A stretch of 53,313 nt of DNA, from positions 137,723 to 191,035 of the forward strand of contig NZ_SWDW01000009.1 of the NCBI RefSeq assembly GCF_004919045.1, given 5' to 3'. A program made the position numbers and the translations under genes. The notes under the pieces were generated by a model. The model was not told where the DNA came from, ran no database searches, and saw nothing but the letters and a program-made list of their open reading frames with translations. This DNA is from Sinomonas albida (GTDB lineage Bacteria; Actinomycetota; Actinomycetes; Actinomycetales; Micrococcaceae). Within the stretch, counting starts at the first letter, position 1, and the number at the start of each line of letters is the position of its first letter. This document shows, one piece after another, positions 27,928 to 38,436 of the stretch.

Positions 27928-28740
27928 ATGGGCAAGTACTACTACCCCGAGGGCGGCCTGCCGCCGCAGACCCACCTCACGACCGAGCGCGCGATCGTCA
28001 AGGAGGCGTACACGGTCATCCCCAAGGGCGTCCTCACCGACATCGTCACGAGCAACCTCCCGGGCTTCACGAACACGCGGGCCTGGATCATCGCGCGCCC
28101 CATCTCGGGCTTCGCCACCACGTTCTCCCAGCTCATCGTCGAGATCGGCCCGGGCGGCGCGGCCCCGAAGGCCGAGTTCGAGCCGGGGGTCGAGGGCGTG
28201 GTCTTCGTGACGAAGGGCAGGATGAACCTCACGCTGGGCGGCGAGGTGCACGAGCTCGAGGAGGGCGGCTACGCCTACCTCGCCGCGGGTGACGCGTGGG
28301 GGCTCGAGAACACCTCGGACGGCATCGTCTCGTTCCACTGGATCCGCAAGGCGTACGAGCGCCTCGAGGGCTACGAGGCCAAGTCCTTCGTGACGAGCGA
28401 CGCCGAGGTCGCTCCCCGCGAGATGCCGAACGTCAACGGCGTGTGGAAGACCACGCGCTTCGTGGACCCGGACGACCTCGCGCACGACATGCACGTGAAC
28501 ATCGTGACGTTCCAGCCCGGAGGCGTGATCCCGTTCCCCGAGACCCACGTCATGGAGCACGGCCTCTACGTCCTCGAGGGCAAGGCCATGTACCTGCTCA
28601 ACAACGACTGGGTAGAGGTCGAGGCCGGCGACTTCATGTGGCTCCGCGCGTTCTGCCCCCAGGCGTGCTACGCGGGCGGCCCGGGCGAGTTCCGGTACCT
28701 CCTCTACAAGGACGTCAACCGACAGGTCCGCCTCACCTGA
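27928..28740 (+). CDS. allE: (S)-ureidoglycine aminohydrolase
   Basis: A 270-aa bicupin starting MGKYYYPEGGLPPQT. It hydrolyses (S)-ureidoglycine to ureidoglycolate and ammonia, with Mn in the second cupin (HVMEHGLYVLEGKAMYLLNNDW). The first cupin carries EFEPGVEGVVFVTKG. It implies an allantoate amidohydrolase (AllC) and a ureidoglycolate-processing enzyme elsewhere, as neither is in the window. It is the last gene of the malic enzyme operon, with GTAAGGA 9 nt upstream. Confidence 0.93.
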   Translation: MGKYYYPEGGLPPQTHLTTERAIVKEAYTVIPKGVLTDIVTSNLPGFTNTRAWIIARPISGFATTFSQLIVEIGPGGAAPKAEFEPGVEGVVFVTKGRMNLTLGGEVHELEEGGYAYLAAGDAWGLENTSDGIVSFHWIRKAYERLEGYEAKSFVTSDAEVAPREMPNVNGVWKTTRFVDPDDLAHDMHVNIVTFQPGGVIPFPETHVMEHGLYVLEGKAMYLLNNDWVEVEAGDFMWLRAFCPQACYAGGPGEFRYLLYKDVNRQVRLT

Positions 28741-29050
28741 CGCCCACCCGCCGCCGGGTGCCGGCACACGCGCCGCTTCACGCGGCGCACCCGCCGCCGG
28801 GTGCCGGCACACCCGGCGCCCCCGGCGCACCCCGCCGCTTCACGCGGCGGCCCAAAAGCACGACGGCGCGGGGCAGGACTGGCACTGAGCCGTCCTGCGC
28901 CGTCGTACCCACTTCCGCCCCCGGTCGCGCAACGCCGGGGGCGGAGGCCTGTCGGCAGCGGTCCGCGAGCGAGCAGCAGGCGCGGGTGTCGTGGGGCAGC
29001 ACCCGCCTGAACTGCTCATTCGTCAATCAATTGCTCACCTGAGGCGGGGG
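28741..29050. repeat. Convergent intergenic region with duplicated hairpins
   Basis: Two exact copies of a 25-bp segment (28745-28769 and 28788-28812, containing CCGCCGGGTGCCGGC). Each is followed by a hairpin with a TTCAC loop: GCGCCGC/GCGGCGC at 28770-28788 and CCGCCGC/GCGGCGG at 28832-28850. A third, terminator-like hairpin has arms ACGACGGCGC (28860-28869) and GCGCCGTCGT (28897-28906) plus an inner AGGAC/GTCCT. It separates convergent allE and the DHFR-family gene. No gene seen. Confidence 0.75.
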
Positions 29051-29623
29051 CTACGCCGCCCGGACCACGTCGTAGACCAGCTCGACGAGGCTCGAATCGA
29101 ACGTCTGGGTGCCCCTGAGGGCCAGGCGCTGCGTGCCCTCCGGCACGAACCCGCGTCCGGCGCCGAGCAGCGCGGGCATCACGAGGAGTCGCAGCTCGTC
29201 GACCTCGCCGGCGGCGAAGAACGCGCGGGCCAGAGTGAGGCTCCCCCAGAGCGCCACGTCGCCGGCCGTCCCGTGCTTGATCCGGCGGATCGCTTCGGCC
29301 GCGTCCCCCGATTCGATGCTGCACTCGCCGAGCGATCCCCACGGCGCATTGCGGAGCGTCCTGGAGAAGACATGGCGCTCGAGCGCGTTGAGCTTGTCCG
29401 CGATGATCTCGTCCGACGAAGCCGGCGTGGGCCAGTAGGAATTGAAGAGCTCGTAGGTCTTGGCGCCCATCACCATGGCGTCGATGCCGTCGAGCCATGC
29501 GAACTGGTGCCGATCCCACTCGTCGACCCGTCCCTCAACCTTCTGGGTGAACGTGAAGTGGCCGTCCGAATCCGCCGCGAAGCCGTCCGCCGTGACGGTT
29601 TCCTGCACCACGAGCCTTCCCAT
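29051..29623 (-). CDS. Dihydrofolate reductase family protein (RibD C-terminal fold)
   Basis: A 190-aa protein of the DHFR-like RibD C-terminal family: N-terminal strand MGRLVVQETVTADGFAAD, then GIDAMVMGAKTYELF, VFSRTLRNAPWG, GDVALWGSLTLARAF and LLVMPALLGAGRGFV. Such proteins bind NADPH; physiological substrates are mostly unknown. It is not a canonical FolA. The ribosome site is weak (GTGGGGGC). It appears to be a separate unit inside the purine island, with no link to it in sequence. Confidence 0.87.
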   Translation of the reverse strand: MGRLVVQETVTADGFAADSDGHFTFTQKVEGRVDEWDRHQFAWLDGIDAMVMGAKTYELFNSYWPTPASSDEIIADKLNALERHVFSRTLRNAPWGSLGECSIESGDAAEAIRRIKHGTAGDVALWGSLTLARAFFAAGEVDELRLLVMPALLGAGRGFVPEGTQRLALRGTQTFDSSLVELVYDVVRAA

Positions 29624-29762
29624 GCCCCCACGGTTGCATCCGTGCAGGGCGCGGGCAAGGGCTCAGGCAGGCGCCTCTCGCCGACAGCCCGCCGAGGTCT
29701 ACAGCCCGCCGAGGTCTACAGCCGTCGAGGCCTTCGGGCCGCGGCTCGCCGAGGCAACCCCG

Positions 29763-30038
29763 TCAGCCGGCGAGCTCCTCGTCGTCGTCGGCGTCGCCGT
29801 CGTCCGCACGGCGCTCGCCGCCGTTGCCGGTCGGGACCCAGCGGACGGTGACTTTTGCGCCGTCGCCGTCCTCCTCGATCCGCAGGACGAGGTCCTCACC
29901 GTAGAGATGTTCGTGTTCCGCGTAATGCCCGTCGAGGCGTGCGGCCTCAAGAAGCCGTTCGAGAGCAACGGCCAAGGCCCGCCCCCAGTCTCTAGGGTCT
30001 GTGCTCGAGGCTCGCTCGGCACCCACATAGCTGGCCAT
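29763..30038 (-). CDS. Hypothetical 91-aa acidic protein
   Basis: Unrecognised. The N-terminal half is helical (DWGRALAVALERLLEAARL), then a strand-like DLVLRIEEDGDGAKVTVRWV, then a very acidic tail (DDGDADDDEELAG). The ATG lies inside a 20-bp perfect palindrome (30029-30048), and GGAGG is about 12 nt upstream. It diverges from the AAA ATPase gene across 65 bp, so the two may be functionally linked. Codon use matches neighbours. Confidence 0.6.
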   Translation of the reverse strand: MASYVGAERASSTDPRDWGRALAVALERLLEAARLDGHYAEHEHLYGEDLVLRIEEDGDGAKVTVRWVPTGNGGERRADDGDADDDEELAG

Positions 30039-30048
30039 ATGGCCAGCT
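30029..30048. promoter_or_regulatory. 20-bp perfect palindrome over a start codon
   Basis: AGCTGGCCAT followed by ATGGCCAGCT, covering the ATG of the 91-aa gene. A second palindrome, GTGAC-N4-GTCAC, lies at 30074-30087 directly upstream of the AAA ATPase -10 box. Together they could be operators for the divergent pair. Confidence 0.4.
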
Positions 30049-30090
30049 TGCCTCCTCCGAGCGGAACACGCCAGTGACGGAGGTCACTGC

Positions 30091-30096
30091 TAGGCT
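30091..30096 (+). promoter_or_regulatory. Leaderless -10 box of the AAA ATPase gene
   Basis: TAGGCT ends 7 nt before the ATG at 30104; no Shine-Dalgarno before that ATG. Confidence 0.5.
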
Positions 30097-30103
30097 CTGC
30101 GCC

Positions 30104-31561
30104 ATGGATGAGGCTTTGGGGAGGTTCATCAGCGATTTCGGCGAGCTCGTGCGGCTTTCCGCCGAGAACGCGCGGGGCGGATCAGGGACCGCGATCCGCG
30201 ATTTTGTGCGGAAACACCTCGACGCGGACCCGGGCGAATTCCCCGTGGTCATCGAGCCGATCCAGCAGCTCCGCCTCGTCGACACCGATGTGGTGCTGGA
30301 CGAGATCGCGGGCCGCGATCCCTCGGCTCGCGGCCTCGGCGTGGGCGGCGGGCAGATGCGGATGCACGCAGACCTGCGCTCCATGCTGGATCCCAGCCCG
30401 GTGGGCCGTTCCTTCCCAGCCGTCGCGCAGCCCGACTATTCGAACGCGTCGGTGGGACCGAGCAGGCAGCGCCGCACCCTCCAGTTCGGACTCCGCCTCT
30501 TCCGCTACGACGGCACGCCGGTCGCGGTCCTGCAGCGCGGGGCCTCCCCGAATGACCAGCGCTTCGTCCCTCAGCTCGAGGTCATCGCCACCGACGAGGA
30601 CGCCGTCTCTCGGCTCTTCGCCGAGCTCCGAGGGCGGCTCGAGCGGGAGAGCGTCTTCAAGGGCCAGGTGGTCCTTCTGTCCGAAACCGGCTTCGGGCCG
30701 GGTCGCGCGCCGGCCTCGGGCGGGATCACGTTCGTCGACCGGCCGCACGTCGCCGACGCAGAGGTCATCCTCGCTCCGGGAGTTCTCCCCCGGATCCGCG
30801 AGCACGCGCTCGGGGTGGGCCGCCACGCGGCCGCCCTCTCGGCCCGAGGACAGCATCTCAAGCGAGGGCTCCTGCTCTACGGACCGCCCGGGACGGGCAA
30901 GACGCACACCGTCCGGCATCTCATCGGGGCCTCCGAAGGGACCACCGTGCTCATGATGTCCGGGCGCTCGCTCGCCCGGATCAGCGAGGCTGCGCAGATG
31001 GCGCGGGCGCTCACGCCGTCGATCGTGGTGCTCGAAGACGTGGACCTGGTCGCCGAGGACCGCAGCTTCGGGCCGATGCCGCAGCCGCTCCTCTTCGAGA
31101 TCCTCGATGCGCTCGACGGGCTCGACGGCGACGCCGACATCGCGTTCGTCCTCACCACCAACCGCGTCGACGTCCTCGAGCGGGCCCTCTCCCAACGGCC
31201 GGGGCGCGTGGATCTCGCGGTCGAGCTCCCGCTCCCCGGGCTCGATGAGCGCCGTGCGCTGCTCGCCCTCTACGGGGGTGGGCTGGGCTTCAGCGACGTC
31301 GCGCTGGAACGCGCGGCGGGGCGCATCGAAGGCACGACGGCGTCGCTCGCCAAGGAGCTCGTCCGGCGGGCGGTCCTGGGGGCGGCGGAGGATGGGTCGG
31401 AACCCGAGGACCGCCACTTGGACGACGCCGCGGCCGCCCTCATGGCGGAGTCCGAGGCGCTCACGCGCACGCTCCTGGGCAGCCATCCGGCCGGCACCCG
31501 CCCACCCAGGCCAACTTCCCCAACTCCTCCGGCCAGCCGAACCGGCTTCCCCACTTCCTGA
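30104..31561 (+). CDS. CDC48-like AAA ATPase
   Basis: A 485-aa protein with one AAA module in the C-terminal half: Walker A YGPPGTGKTHT near residue 265, Walker B SIVVLEDVDLV near 305, sensor LTTNRVDVLERAL near 350, and an arginine-finger-like RPGRVDLAVELP. The ~240 N-terminal residues are an unassigned domain (FISDFGELVRLSAENARG, RTLQFGLRLFRYDG). The C-terminal tail is Pro/Thr/Ser-rich. A GTG start at 30074 is in frame, but the -10 box at 30091 makes the ATG at 30104 the likely leaderless start. Client unknown; not part of purine catabolism as far as sequence shows. Confidence 0.85.
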   Translation: MDEALGRFISDFGELVRLSAENARGGSGTAIRDFVRKHLDADPGEFPVVIEPIQQLRLVDTDVVLDEIAGRDPSARGLGVGGGQMRMHADLRSMLDPSPVGRSFPAVAQPDYSNASVGPSRQRRTLQFGLRLFRYDGTPVAVLQRGASPNDQRFVPQLEVIATDEDAVSRLFAELRGRLERESVFKGQVVLLSETGFGPGRAPASGGITFVDRPHVADAEVILAPGVLPRIREHALGVGRHAAALSARGQHLKRGLLLYGPPGTGKTHTVRHLIGASEGTTVLMMSGRSLARISEAAQMARALTPSIVVLEDVDLVAEDRSFGPMPQPLLFEILDALDGLDGDADIAFVLTTNRVDVLERALSQRPGRVDLAVELPLPGLDERRALLALYGGGLGFSDVALERAAGRIEGTTASLAKELVRRAVLGAAEDGSEPEDRHLDDAAAALMAESEALTRTLLGSHPAGTRPPRPTSPTPPASRTGFPTS

Positions 31562-31592
31562 ACCAGCCTCCGAAAGGGAGCGGTATACCGGG

Positions 31593-31622
31593 TTGACCCG
31601 GCTCGGCCCACGGTCCTACACT
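31593..31622 (+). promoter_or_regulatory. Promoter of the glyoxylate operon
   Basis: TTGACC (31593-31598), 18-bp spacer, TACACT (31617-31622), followed 20 bp later by the operator at 31643. A repressor bound there would block elongation. Confidence 0.55.
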
Positions 31623-31642
31623 TTCATCAAGAGAGAATCTTC

Positions 31643-31657
31643 TTCCGCAATATGAAA
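31643..31657. promoter_or_regulatory. IclR-type operator candidate before hyi
   Basis: TTCCGCAATATGAAA, whose complement TTTCATATTGCGGAA closely matches the site at 19664. It sits between promoter and start codon. Confidence 0.55.
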
Positions 31658-31674
31658 GTAGCGCCGAGGGGACC

Positions 31675-32475
31675 ATGACAATGACGTACACGGTGAACTG
31701 CTCCATCCTCCTGACCGAGCTTCCCCTGCTCGAGCGTCCGGCTGCGGCCAAGGCCGCGGGCTTCGACGCGGTTGAGTTCTGGTGGCCTTTCGCTGAGGCC
31801 GTTCCCGCCGACAAGGACGTCGACGCGTTCGTCTCCGCGATCCAGGATGCCGGGGTGCAGCTGAGCGGCCTCAACTTCTTTGCCGGGGACATGCCGGCCG
31901 GCGACCGCGGCCTCGTCTCGTGGGCCGGCCGCGGGGGCGAGTTCAAGGCCAACATCGCGGTCGTCGCCGCCATCGGCGAGCGGCTCGGAACGAGGGCCTT
32001 CAACGCCCTGTACGGCAACCGCCTCCCCGAGTCCACCCCCGAGGCCCAGGACGAGCTCGCGCTCGAGAACCTCGTGGCGGCGGCCAAGGGCATCGCGGAG
32101 ATCGGCGGCACCGTGCTGCTCGAGCCCGTCTCTGGCACCCCTGCGTACCCGCTCAAGACCGCGGCGGACGCGCTCGCGGTGATCGCCAGGACCGAGGAGG
32201 CCGGTGCGGACAACGTGAAGCTCCTCGCCGACTTCTACCACCTCGCAGTCAACGGCGACGACGTCGCGGCGGTCATCGAGGGGCACGCGAAGGACTTCGG
32301 CCACATCCAGATCGCCGACAACCCCGGCCGTGGGGCCCCCGGCACCGGCGGGCTCCCGCTCGGCGAGTGGATCGCACGCTCCCGTGAGCTCGGCTACTCC
32401 GGCTACATCGGGCTCGAGTACAAGGCCCCGGCGGCCGAGGCGTTCAAGTGGACCATCCGGCCCGTCGCAGGCTGA
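31675..32475 (+). CDS. hyi: Hydroxypyruvate isomerase
   Basis: A 266-aa TIM-barrel enzyme of the AP-endonuclease-2 fold interconverting hydroxypyruvate and tartronate semialdehyde. Motifs: N-terminal YTVNCSILLTELPLLERP, GFDAVEFWWPF, GTVLLEPVSG with a catalytic Glu, ADFYHLAVNGDD, and GLEYKAPA near the end. A second in-frame ATG at 31681 is better spaced from GAGGGG and may be the true start. It is the first gene of hyi-glxR-gcl-glycerate kinase-allB. Confidence 0.9.
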   Translation: MTMTYTVNCSILLTELPLLERPAAAKAAGFDAVEFWWPFAEAVPADKDVDAFVSAIQDAGVQLSGLNFFAGDMPAGDRGLVSWAGRGGEFKANIAVVAAIGERLGTRAFNALYGNRLPESTPEAQDELALENLVAAAKGIAEIGGTVLLEPVSGTPAYPLKTAADALAVIARTEEAGADNVKLLADFYHLAVNGDDVAAVIEGHAKDFGHIQIADNPGRGAPGTGGLPLGEWIARSRELGYSGYIGLEYKAPAAEAFKWTIRPVAG

Positions 32476-32550
32476 CCCCCCACCAGCGAACAGCACCTGC
32501 ACCAGCACCTCGCGACCAACACCAGCAGCACACAGACTTCAGGAGAGAAC

Positions 32551-33447
32551 ATGAGCAACGCAGAGAACAAGGCCAGCGTCGCCGTCATCGGCCTGGGCAT
32601 CATGGGCCTTCCCATGGCCGTGAACCTCGTCAAGGCCGGCCACCAGGTCACCGGCTACAACCGCAGCTCGGACAAGGTGGCCAAGCTCGTCACCGAGGGC
32701 GGCAGCGGCGCCGAGAGCATCGCTGAGGCCGTCAAGGACGCCGACGTCGTGATCACGATGGTCCCGGACTCCCCCGACGTCGAGGCGGTCGTGACCGGCC
32801 CCGAGGGTGTCTTCGCGAACGCCAAGCCTGGCGCCCTGTGGATTGATGCCTCGTCGATCCGCCCCGACGTGGCAGCCCGCCTCGCGACGGACGCCCGAAC
32901 GGCCGGCATCCGCCCCCTCGACGCACCGGTCTCCGGAGGCGAGCAGGGCGCCATCGACGCCGTGCTCTCGATCATGGTCGGCGGCTCAGCCGAGGACTTC
33001 GAGGCCGCCAAACCGGTCCTCGACGCCGTGGGCAAGACGATCGTCCACGTGGGCCCTTCAGGCTCCGGCCAGACCGTGAAGGCTGCGAACCAGCTCATCG
33101 TCGCCGTCAACATCCAGGCGCTCTCGGAGGCCATCGTCTTCCTCGAGGCCTACGGCGTGGACACCGACGCCGCGCTCAAGGTCCTCGGCGGAGGCCTCGC
33201 CGGCTCGAAGGTCCTCGACCAGAAGGGCCAGAAGATGCTCAGCCGCAACTTCGACCCCGGGTTCCGACTGGCCCTGCACAACAAGGACCTCGGCATCGTC
33301 ACCTCGGCCGCCCGGGAGGCCGGCGTCGTCGTTCCCCTCGGTGCGGCCGTCGCCCAGCTCGTCTCCGCCCTCGTCGCCCGCGGCGACGGCGGACTGGACC
33401 ACTCCGGCCTCTTCAAGCTCACCAACGAGCTCTCAGGCAAGAACTAA
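32551..33447 (+). CDS. glxR: Tartronate semialdehyde reductase
   Basis: A 298-aa beta-hydroxyacid dehydrogenase reducing tartronate semialdehyde to D-glycerate. Rossmann motif VIGLGIMGLPMAVNLVKAGH, substrate loop DAPVSGGEQGA, and the catalytic-Lys helix GQTVKAANQLIV. AGGAG precedes the ATG. Assignment among the GarR/GlxR family rests on the adjacent carboligase. A 12-bp hairpin separates it from gcl. Confidence 0.93.
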   Translation: MSNAENKASVAVIGLGIMGLPMAVNLVKAGHQVTGYNRSSDKVAKLVTEGGSGAESIAEAVKDADVVITMVPDSPDVEAVVTGPEGVFANAKPGALWIDASSIRPDVAARLATDARTAGIRPLDAPVSGGEQGAIDAVLSIMVGGSAEDFEAAKPVLDAVGKTIVHVGPSGSGQTVKAANQLIVAVNIQALSEAIVFLEAYGVDTDAALKVLGGGLAGSKVLDQKGQKMLSRNFDPGFRLALHNKDLGIVTSAAREAGVVVPLGAAVAQLVSALVARGDGGLDHSGLFKLTNELSGKN

Positions 33448-33450
33448 TCC

Positions 33451-33477
33451 GGTTGGCCCGGCCGCGCCGGGCCAACC
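33451..33477 (+). terminator. Intra-operon hairpin between glxR and gcl
   Basis: Perfect 12-bp stem GGTTGGCCCGGC/GCCGGGCCAACC with loop CGC, no T-tract, only 3 bp after the glxR stop. It may be a partial terminator or an mRNA-stabilising hairpin setting the ratio of the two products. Confidence 0.5.
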
Positions 33478-33504
33478 GCCCACCCACCTTTAAGGAGCAC
33501 CGAC

Positions 33505-35295
<1,791 letters not shown>

Positions 35296-35307
35296 GACGG
35301 GGCCGGC

Positions 35308-36507
35308 GTGAAGATCGTCCTCGCCCCAGACAAGTTCAAGGGCACGCTCGCGGCGCCCGAGGTGGCGGAGGCGCTCGCGGAGGGCCTCCGCGCGGGGCTC
35401 CCGGGCGCCGAGCTCGTCCTGGTCCCCGTGGCCGACGGCGGCGAAGGCACCGTGACGGCGGCGCTCGGCGCGGGGTTCTCCCCGCGCCGAGCGCGCGTCT
35501 CGGGCCCCACCGGCGAGCCCCTCACGGCCGAGTTCGCGCTCGACCCGGCGAGCGGCACCGCCGTCGTCGAGATGGCCGCGGCCTCGGGCCTCGACGTGCT
35601 CCCGGGCGGCGCCAAGGACGCCCGCAACGCGACGAGCCTCGGCACCGGCCAGCTCCTCCGCGCCGCGCTCGACGCCGGCGCGCGCCGGCTCATCCTCGGC
35701 GTCGGCGGCAGCGCCTGCACCGACGGCGGGGCGGGCATGCTCCAGGGCCTCGGAGCGCGTTTCACGGACGACGGCGGCACCGAGCTCCCGCTGGGCGGCG
35801 CGGCTCTCGCGCGGATCGCCGAAGCGGACCTCTCGGGCCTCGACTCCCGCCTGGACGACGCGACGCTCATCCTCGCCGCCGACGTCGACAATCCCCTCTT
35901 GGGCGAGCGCGGTGCCGCCGCCGTGTTCGGCCCGCAGAAGGGAGCCACGCCGTCGGACGTCGCCGAGCTCGACGCCGCCCTCGCGCGCTTCGCCGCCGTC
36001 CTCGGCGCGGCCCTCGGACCTCGGGCAGCCGCTGCGAAGGACGCGCCCGGCGCCGGCGCGGCCGGCGGTGTCGGGTACGCGGCCCTCGCGCTCGGGGCCC
36101 AGCGGCGGCGCGGCATCGACGTCGTCGTCGATTTCACGGGCCTGCGGGAGAAGCTCGACGGCGCCGCGCTCGCGATCACGGGCGAGGGCAGCCTCGACGC
36201 CCAGTCCCTGGGAGGCAAGGCACCGATAGGCGTCGCCGCCGAGGCCCGCGCATATGGCGTTCCCGTGGTCGCGGTGTGCGGGCGGAGCCAGCTCGACGGC
36301 GCCGCGCGTGCCGCGGCGGGCTTCGCCGCCGTCCATGCGCTCACCGATCTCGAAGGGGACGTCGAGGTCTGCCTCCGGGACGCCCGGCGGCTGGTCCGCG
36401 AGACCGGACTGCTCATCGGGCAGAAACTGGCTTCCCACGGCCTCGCGGGAACGTCGGACGCCCCCACTAACGTTGACACTGACAGCAGGAAGGAGTCTGT
36501 GCGATGA
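35308..36507 (+). CDS. glxK: Glycerate kinase (GarK/GlxK family)
   Basis: A 399-aa kinase of the bacterial glycerate kinase I family starting MKIVLAPDKFKGTLAAPEVA. VPVADGGEGTVTA, LILGVGGSACTDGG, GVGYAALALGA and AITGEGSLDAQSLGGKAP are family blocks. It converts glycerate to 2- or 3-phosphoglycerate, feeding glycolysis. GTG start 12 bp after gcl. It overlaps allB by ATGA. Confidence 0.93.
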   Translation: MKIVLAPDKFKGTLAAPEVAEALAEGLRAGLPGAELVLVPVADGGEGTVTAALGAGFSPRRARVSGPTGEPLTAEFALDPASGTAVVEMAAASGLDVLPGGAKDARNATSLGTGQLLRAALDAGARRLILGVGGSACTDGGAGMLQGLGARFTDDGGTELPLGGAALARIAEADLSGLDSRLDDATLILAADVDNPLLGERGAAAVFGPQKGATPSDVAELDAALARFAAVLGAALGPRAAAAKDAPGAGAAGGVGYAALALGAQRRRGIDVVVDFTGLREKLDGAALAITGEGSLDAQSLGGKAPIGVAAEARAYGVPVVAVCGRSQLDGAARAAAGFAAVHALTDLEGDVEVCLRDARRLVRETGLLIGQKLASHGLAGTSDAPTNVDTDSRKESVR

Positions 36508-37847
36508 CTGACACCGGATTCGATCTGGTCATCCGCGGACAGCGCGTCCTCACGACCGCGGGGATCGCGCCGCGGGAAGTGGGCATCACGGACGGTCGCA
36601 TCGTCGCGCTCGAGCCGCTCGGCAATGGGCTCGCGGGACGCGAGGTCATCGAGCTCGCCGACGACGAGACTCTCATCCCCGGCCTCGTGGACAGCCACGT
36701 CCACGTGAACGAGCCAGGCCGCACGGAATGGGAGGGCTTCGCGTCGGCCACCCGCGCCGCCGCCGCGGGCGGCGTCACCACCATCATCGACATGCCGCTC
36801 AACAGCATCCCGCCGACCGTCAACGTCGACGCGCTCCGGCTCAAGCGCTCGGCCGCGGAGACGCAGTCGTTCGTGGATGTGGGCTTCTGGGGCGGCGCCA
36901 TCCCGGGGAACACGGGCGATCTCCGCGCGCTCCACGACGAGGGCGTGTTCGGCTTCAAGTGCTTCCTGCTGCACTCGGGCGTGGACGAATTCCCGCACCT
37001 CGAAGTCGAGGAGCTCGAGAAGGACCTCGCCGAGATTGCCTCGTTCGACGGGCTCATGATCGTCCACGCCGAGGATTCGCGCGCGATCGACCGCGCACCG
37101 AACCCCGAGGGCGACGTCTACGAGAGCTTCCTGCACTCGCGGCCGCGCGGGGCAGAGAACGTGGCGATCGCCGAGGTCGTCGAGCGGGCCCGTTGGACGG
37201 GTGCGCGCGCCCACATCCTGCACCTCTCCTCGTCGGACGCGCTCGCGATGATCGCGACCGCGAAGCGCGACGGCGTGAAGCTCACCGTCGAGACGTGCCC
37301 GCACTACCTCACGCTGCTCGCGGAGGAGATCCCGAACGGCGCGACCGCCTTCAAGTGCTGCCCGCCCATCCGCGAGGCGTCCAACCGGGAGCTGCTCTGG
37401 AAGGGGCTCGAGGACGGAGTGATCGACTGCATCGTCTCCGACCACTCCCCCAGCACGATCGACCTCAAGGACCTCGAGAACGGCGACTTCGGCGTCGCAT
37501 GGGGCGGCGTCGCGTCGCTCCAGCTGGGCCTTTCCATCATCTGGACCGAGGCGCGCCAGCGGGGCATCCCGCTCGAGCGCGTGGTGGAGTGGATGGGCAG
37601 CAAGCCGGCCGCGCTCGCCCGGCTCCAGCGCAAGGGCACCCTCGCGCCCGGGTACGATGCAGACCTCGCGATCTTCGCCGCCGACCAGGCGTTCGTTGTC
37701 GACGCGGACAAGCTGTACCACAAGAACCACATCACGCCGTATCAGGGAAAGACCTTGTCCGGCGTGGTGCGCCGCACCTTCGTGCGCGGCACCGAGGTGG
37801 ACTTCAGCGAGCCCAAGGGCCAGCTGATCCGCCGCGGCACGGCCTGA
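36504..37847 (+). CDS. allB: Allantoinase
   Basis: A 447-aa amidohydrolase opening allantoin to allantoate. Metal ligands in LVDSHVHVNEPGRTEWEGF, the bridging-Lys segment FGFKCFLLHSGVDEFP, AHILHLSSSDAL, ETCPHYLTL and IVSDHSPST. ATG overlaps the kinase stop. Placing it at the end of the glyoxylate operon joins upstream ring opening to downstream carbon use. Confidence 0.95.
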   Translation: MTDTGFDLVIRGQRVLTTAGIAPREVGITDGRIVALEPLGNGLAGREVIELADDETLIPGLVDSHVHVNEPGRTEWEGFASATRAAAAGGVTTIIDMPLNSIPPTVNVDALRLKRSAAETQSFVDVGFWGGAIPGNTGDLRALHDEGVFGFKCFLLHSGVDEFPHLEVEELEKDLAEIASFDGLMIVHAEDSRAIDRAPNPEGDVYESFLHSRPRGAENVAIAEVVERARWTGARAHILHLSSSDALAMIATAKRDGVKLTVETCPHYLTLLAEEIPNGATAFKCCPPIREASNRELLWKGLEDGVIDCIVSDHSPSTIDLKDLENGDFGVAWGGVASLQLGLSIIWTEARQRGIPLERVVEWMGSKPAALARLQRKGTLAPGYDADLAIFAADQAFVVDADKLYHKNHITPYQGKTLSGVVRRTFVRGTEVDFSEPKGQLIRRGTA

Positions 37848-37868
37848 CCCCTTGCTGGAGGAGGAACC

Positions 37869-38342
37869 ATGACAACCACCACGAAGCTCGCTTCCGGGCA
37901 GCTAGCCCCCGAATTCACGCTCCCCGACGCGTCCGGGAAGGACGTCTCGCTCTCGGACTACCGCGGGCGCCGCGTCGTCGTGTACTTCTACCCGAAGGCG
38001 GCGACCCCCGGCTGCACGACCGAGGCGTGCGACTTCCGCGACAGCCTCGACGCGCTCAACGCCGCCGGGGTCAGCGTCATCGGCATTTCGCCGGATCCGG
38101 TCGAGGCGATCGCCTCGTTCGCCGACGACTTCGCCCTCACCTTCCCGCTCCTCGCGGACGAGGGCGCGGCCGTCGCCAAGGAGTGGGGCGCGTGGGGCGA
38201 GCGCATCCGCCACGGCGAGGTCGTCGAGGGCATCCTGCGTTCGACAGCGGTCGTCGCGCCGGATGGCTCCATCGAGTCCATCGACTACAGCGTGAACGCC
38301 GAGGGCCACGTGGCGGCCCTGCGGGACCGTCTGGGGGTCTAG
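37869..38342 (+). CDS. bcp: Thiol peroxidase, Bcp-type peroxiredoxin
   Basis: A 157-aa atypical two-Cys peroxiredoxin: peroxidatic Cys in PKAATPGCTTEACDF and a resolving Cys five residues on. GGAGGAGG precedes the ATG, and a strong terminator follows. It lies 21 bp after allB in the same direction. H2O2 removal fits the peroxide made by the nearby uricase, though Bcp genes also occur alone. Confidence 0.93.
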   Translation: MTTTTKLASGQLAPEFTLPDASGKDVSLSDYRGRRVVVYFYPKAATPGCTTEACDFRDSLDALNAAGVSVIGISPDPVEAIASFADDFALTFPLLADEGAAVAKEWGAWGERIRHGEVVEGILRSTAVVAPDGSIESIDYSVNAEGHVAALRDRLGV

Positions 38343-38366
38343 CCCCTTCTCGCTTCCACCCGCTTC

Positions 38367-38400
38367 GAGGGGCTCCGGACAACCGGAGCCCCTCTTTTTT
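38367..38400 (+). terminator. Rho-independent terminator after bcp
   Basis: Perfect 12-bp stem GAGGGGCTCCGG/CCGGAGCCCCTC, ACAA loop, then TTTTTT. Confidence 0.95.
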
Positions 38401-38436
38401 GCGCCCAGCGCGGGTTATTTGCGCTCAGGCCGCGCT

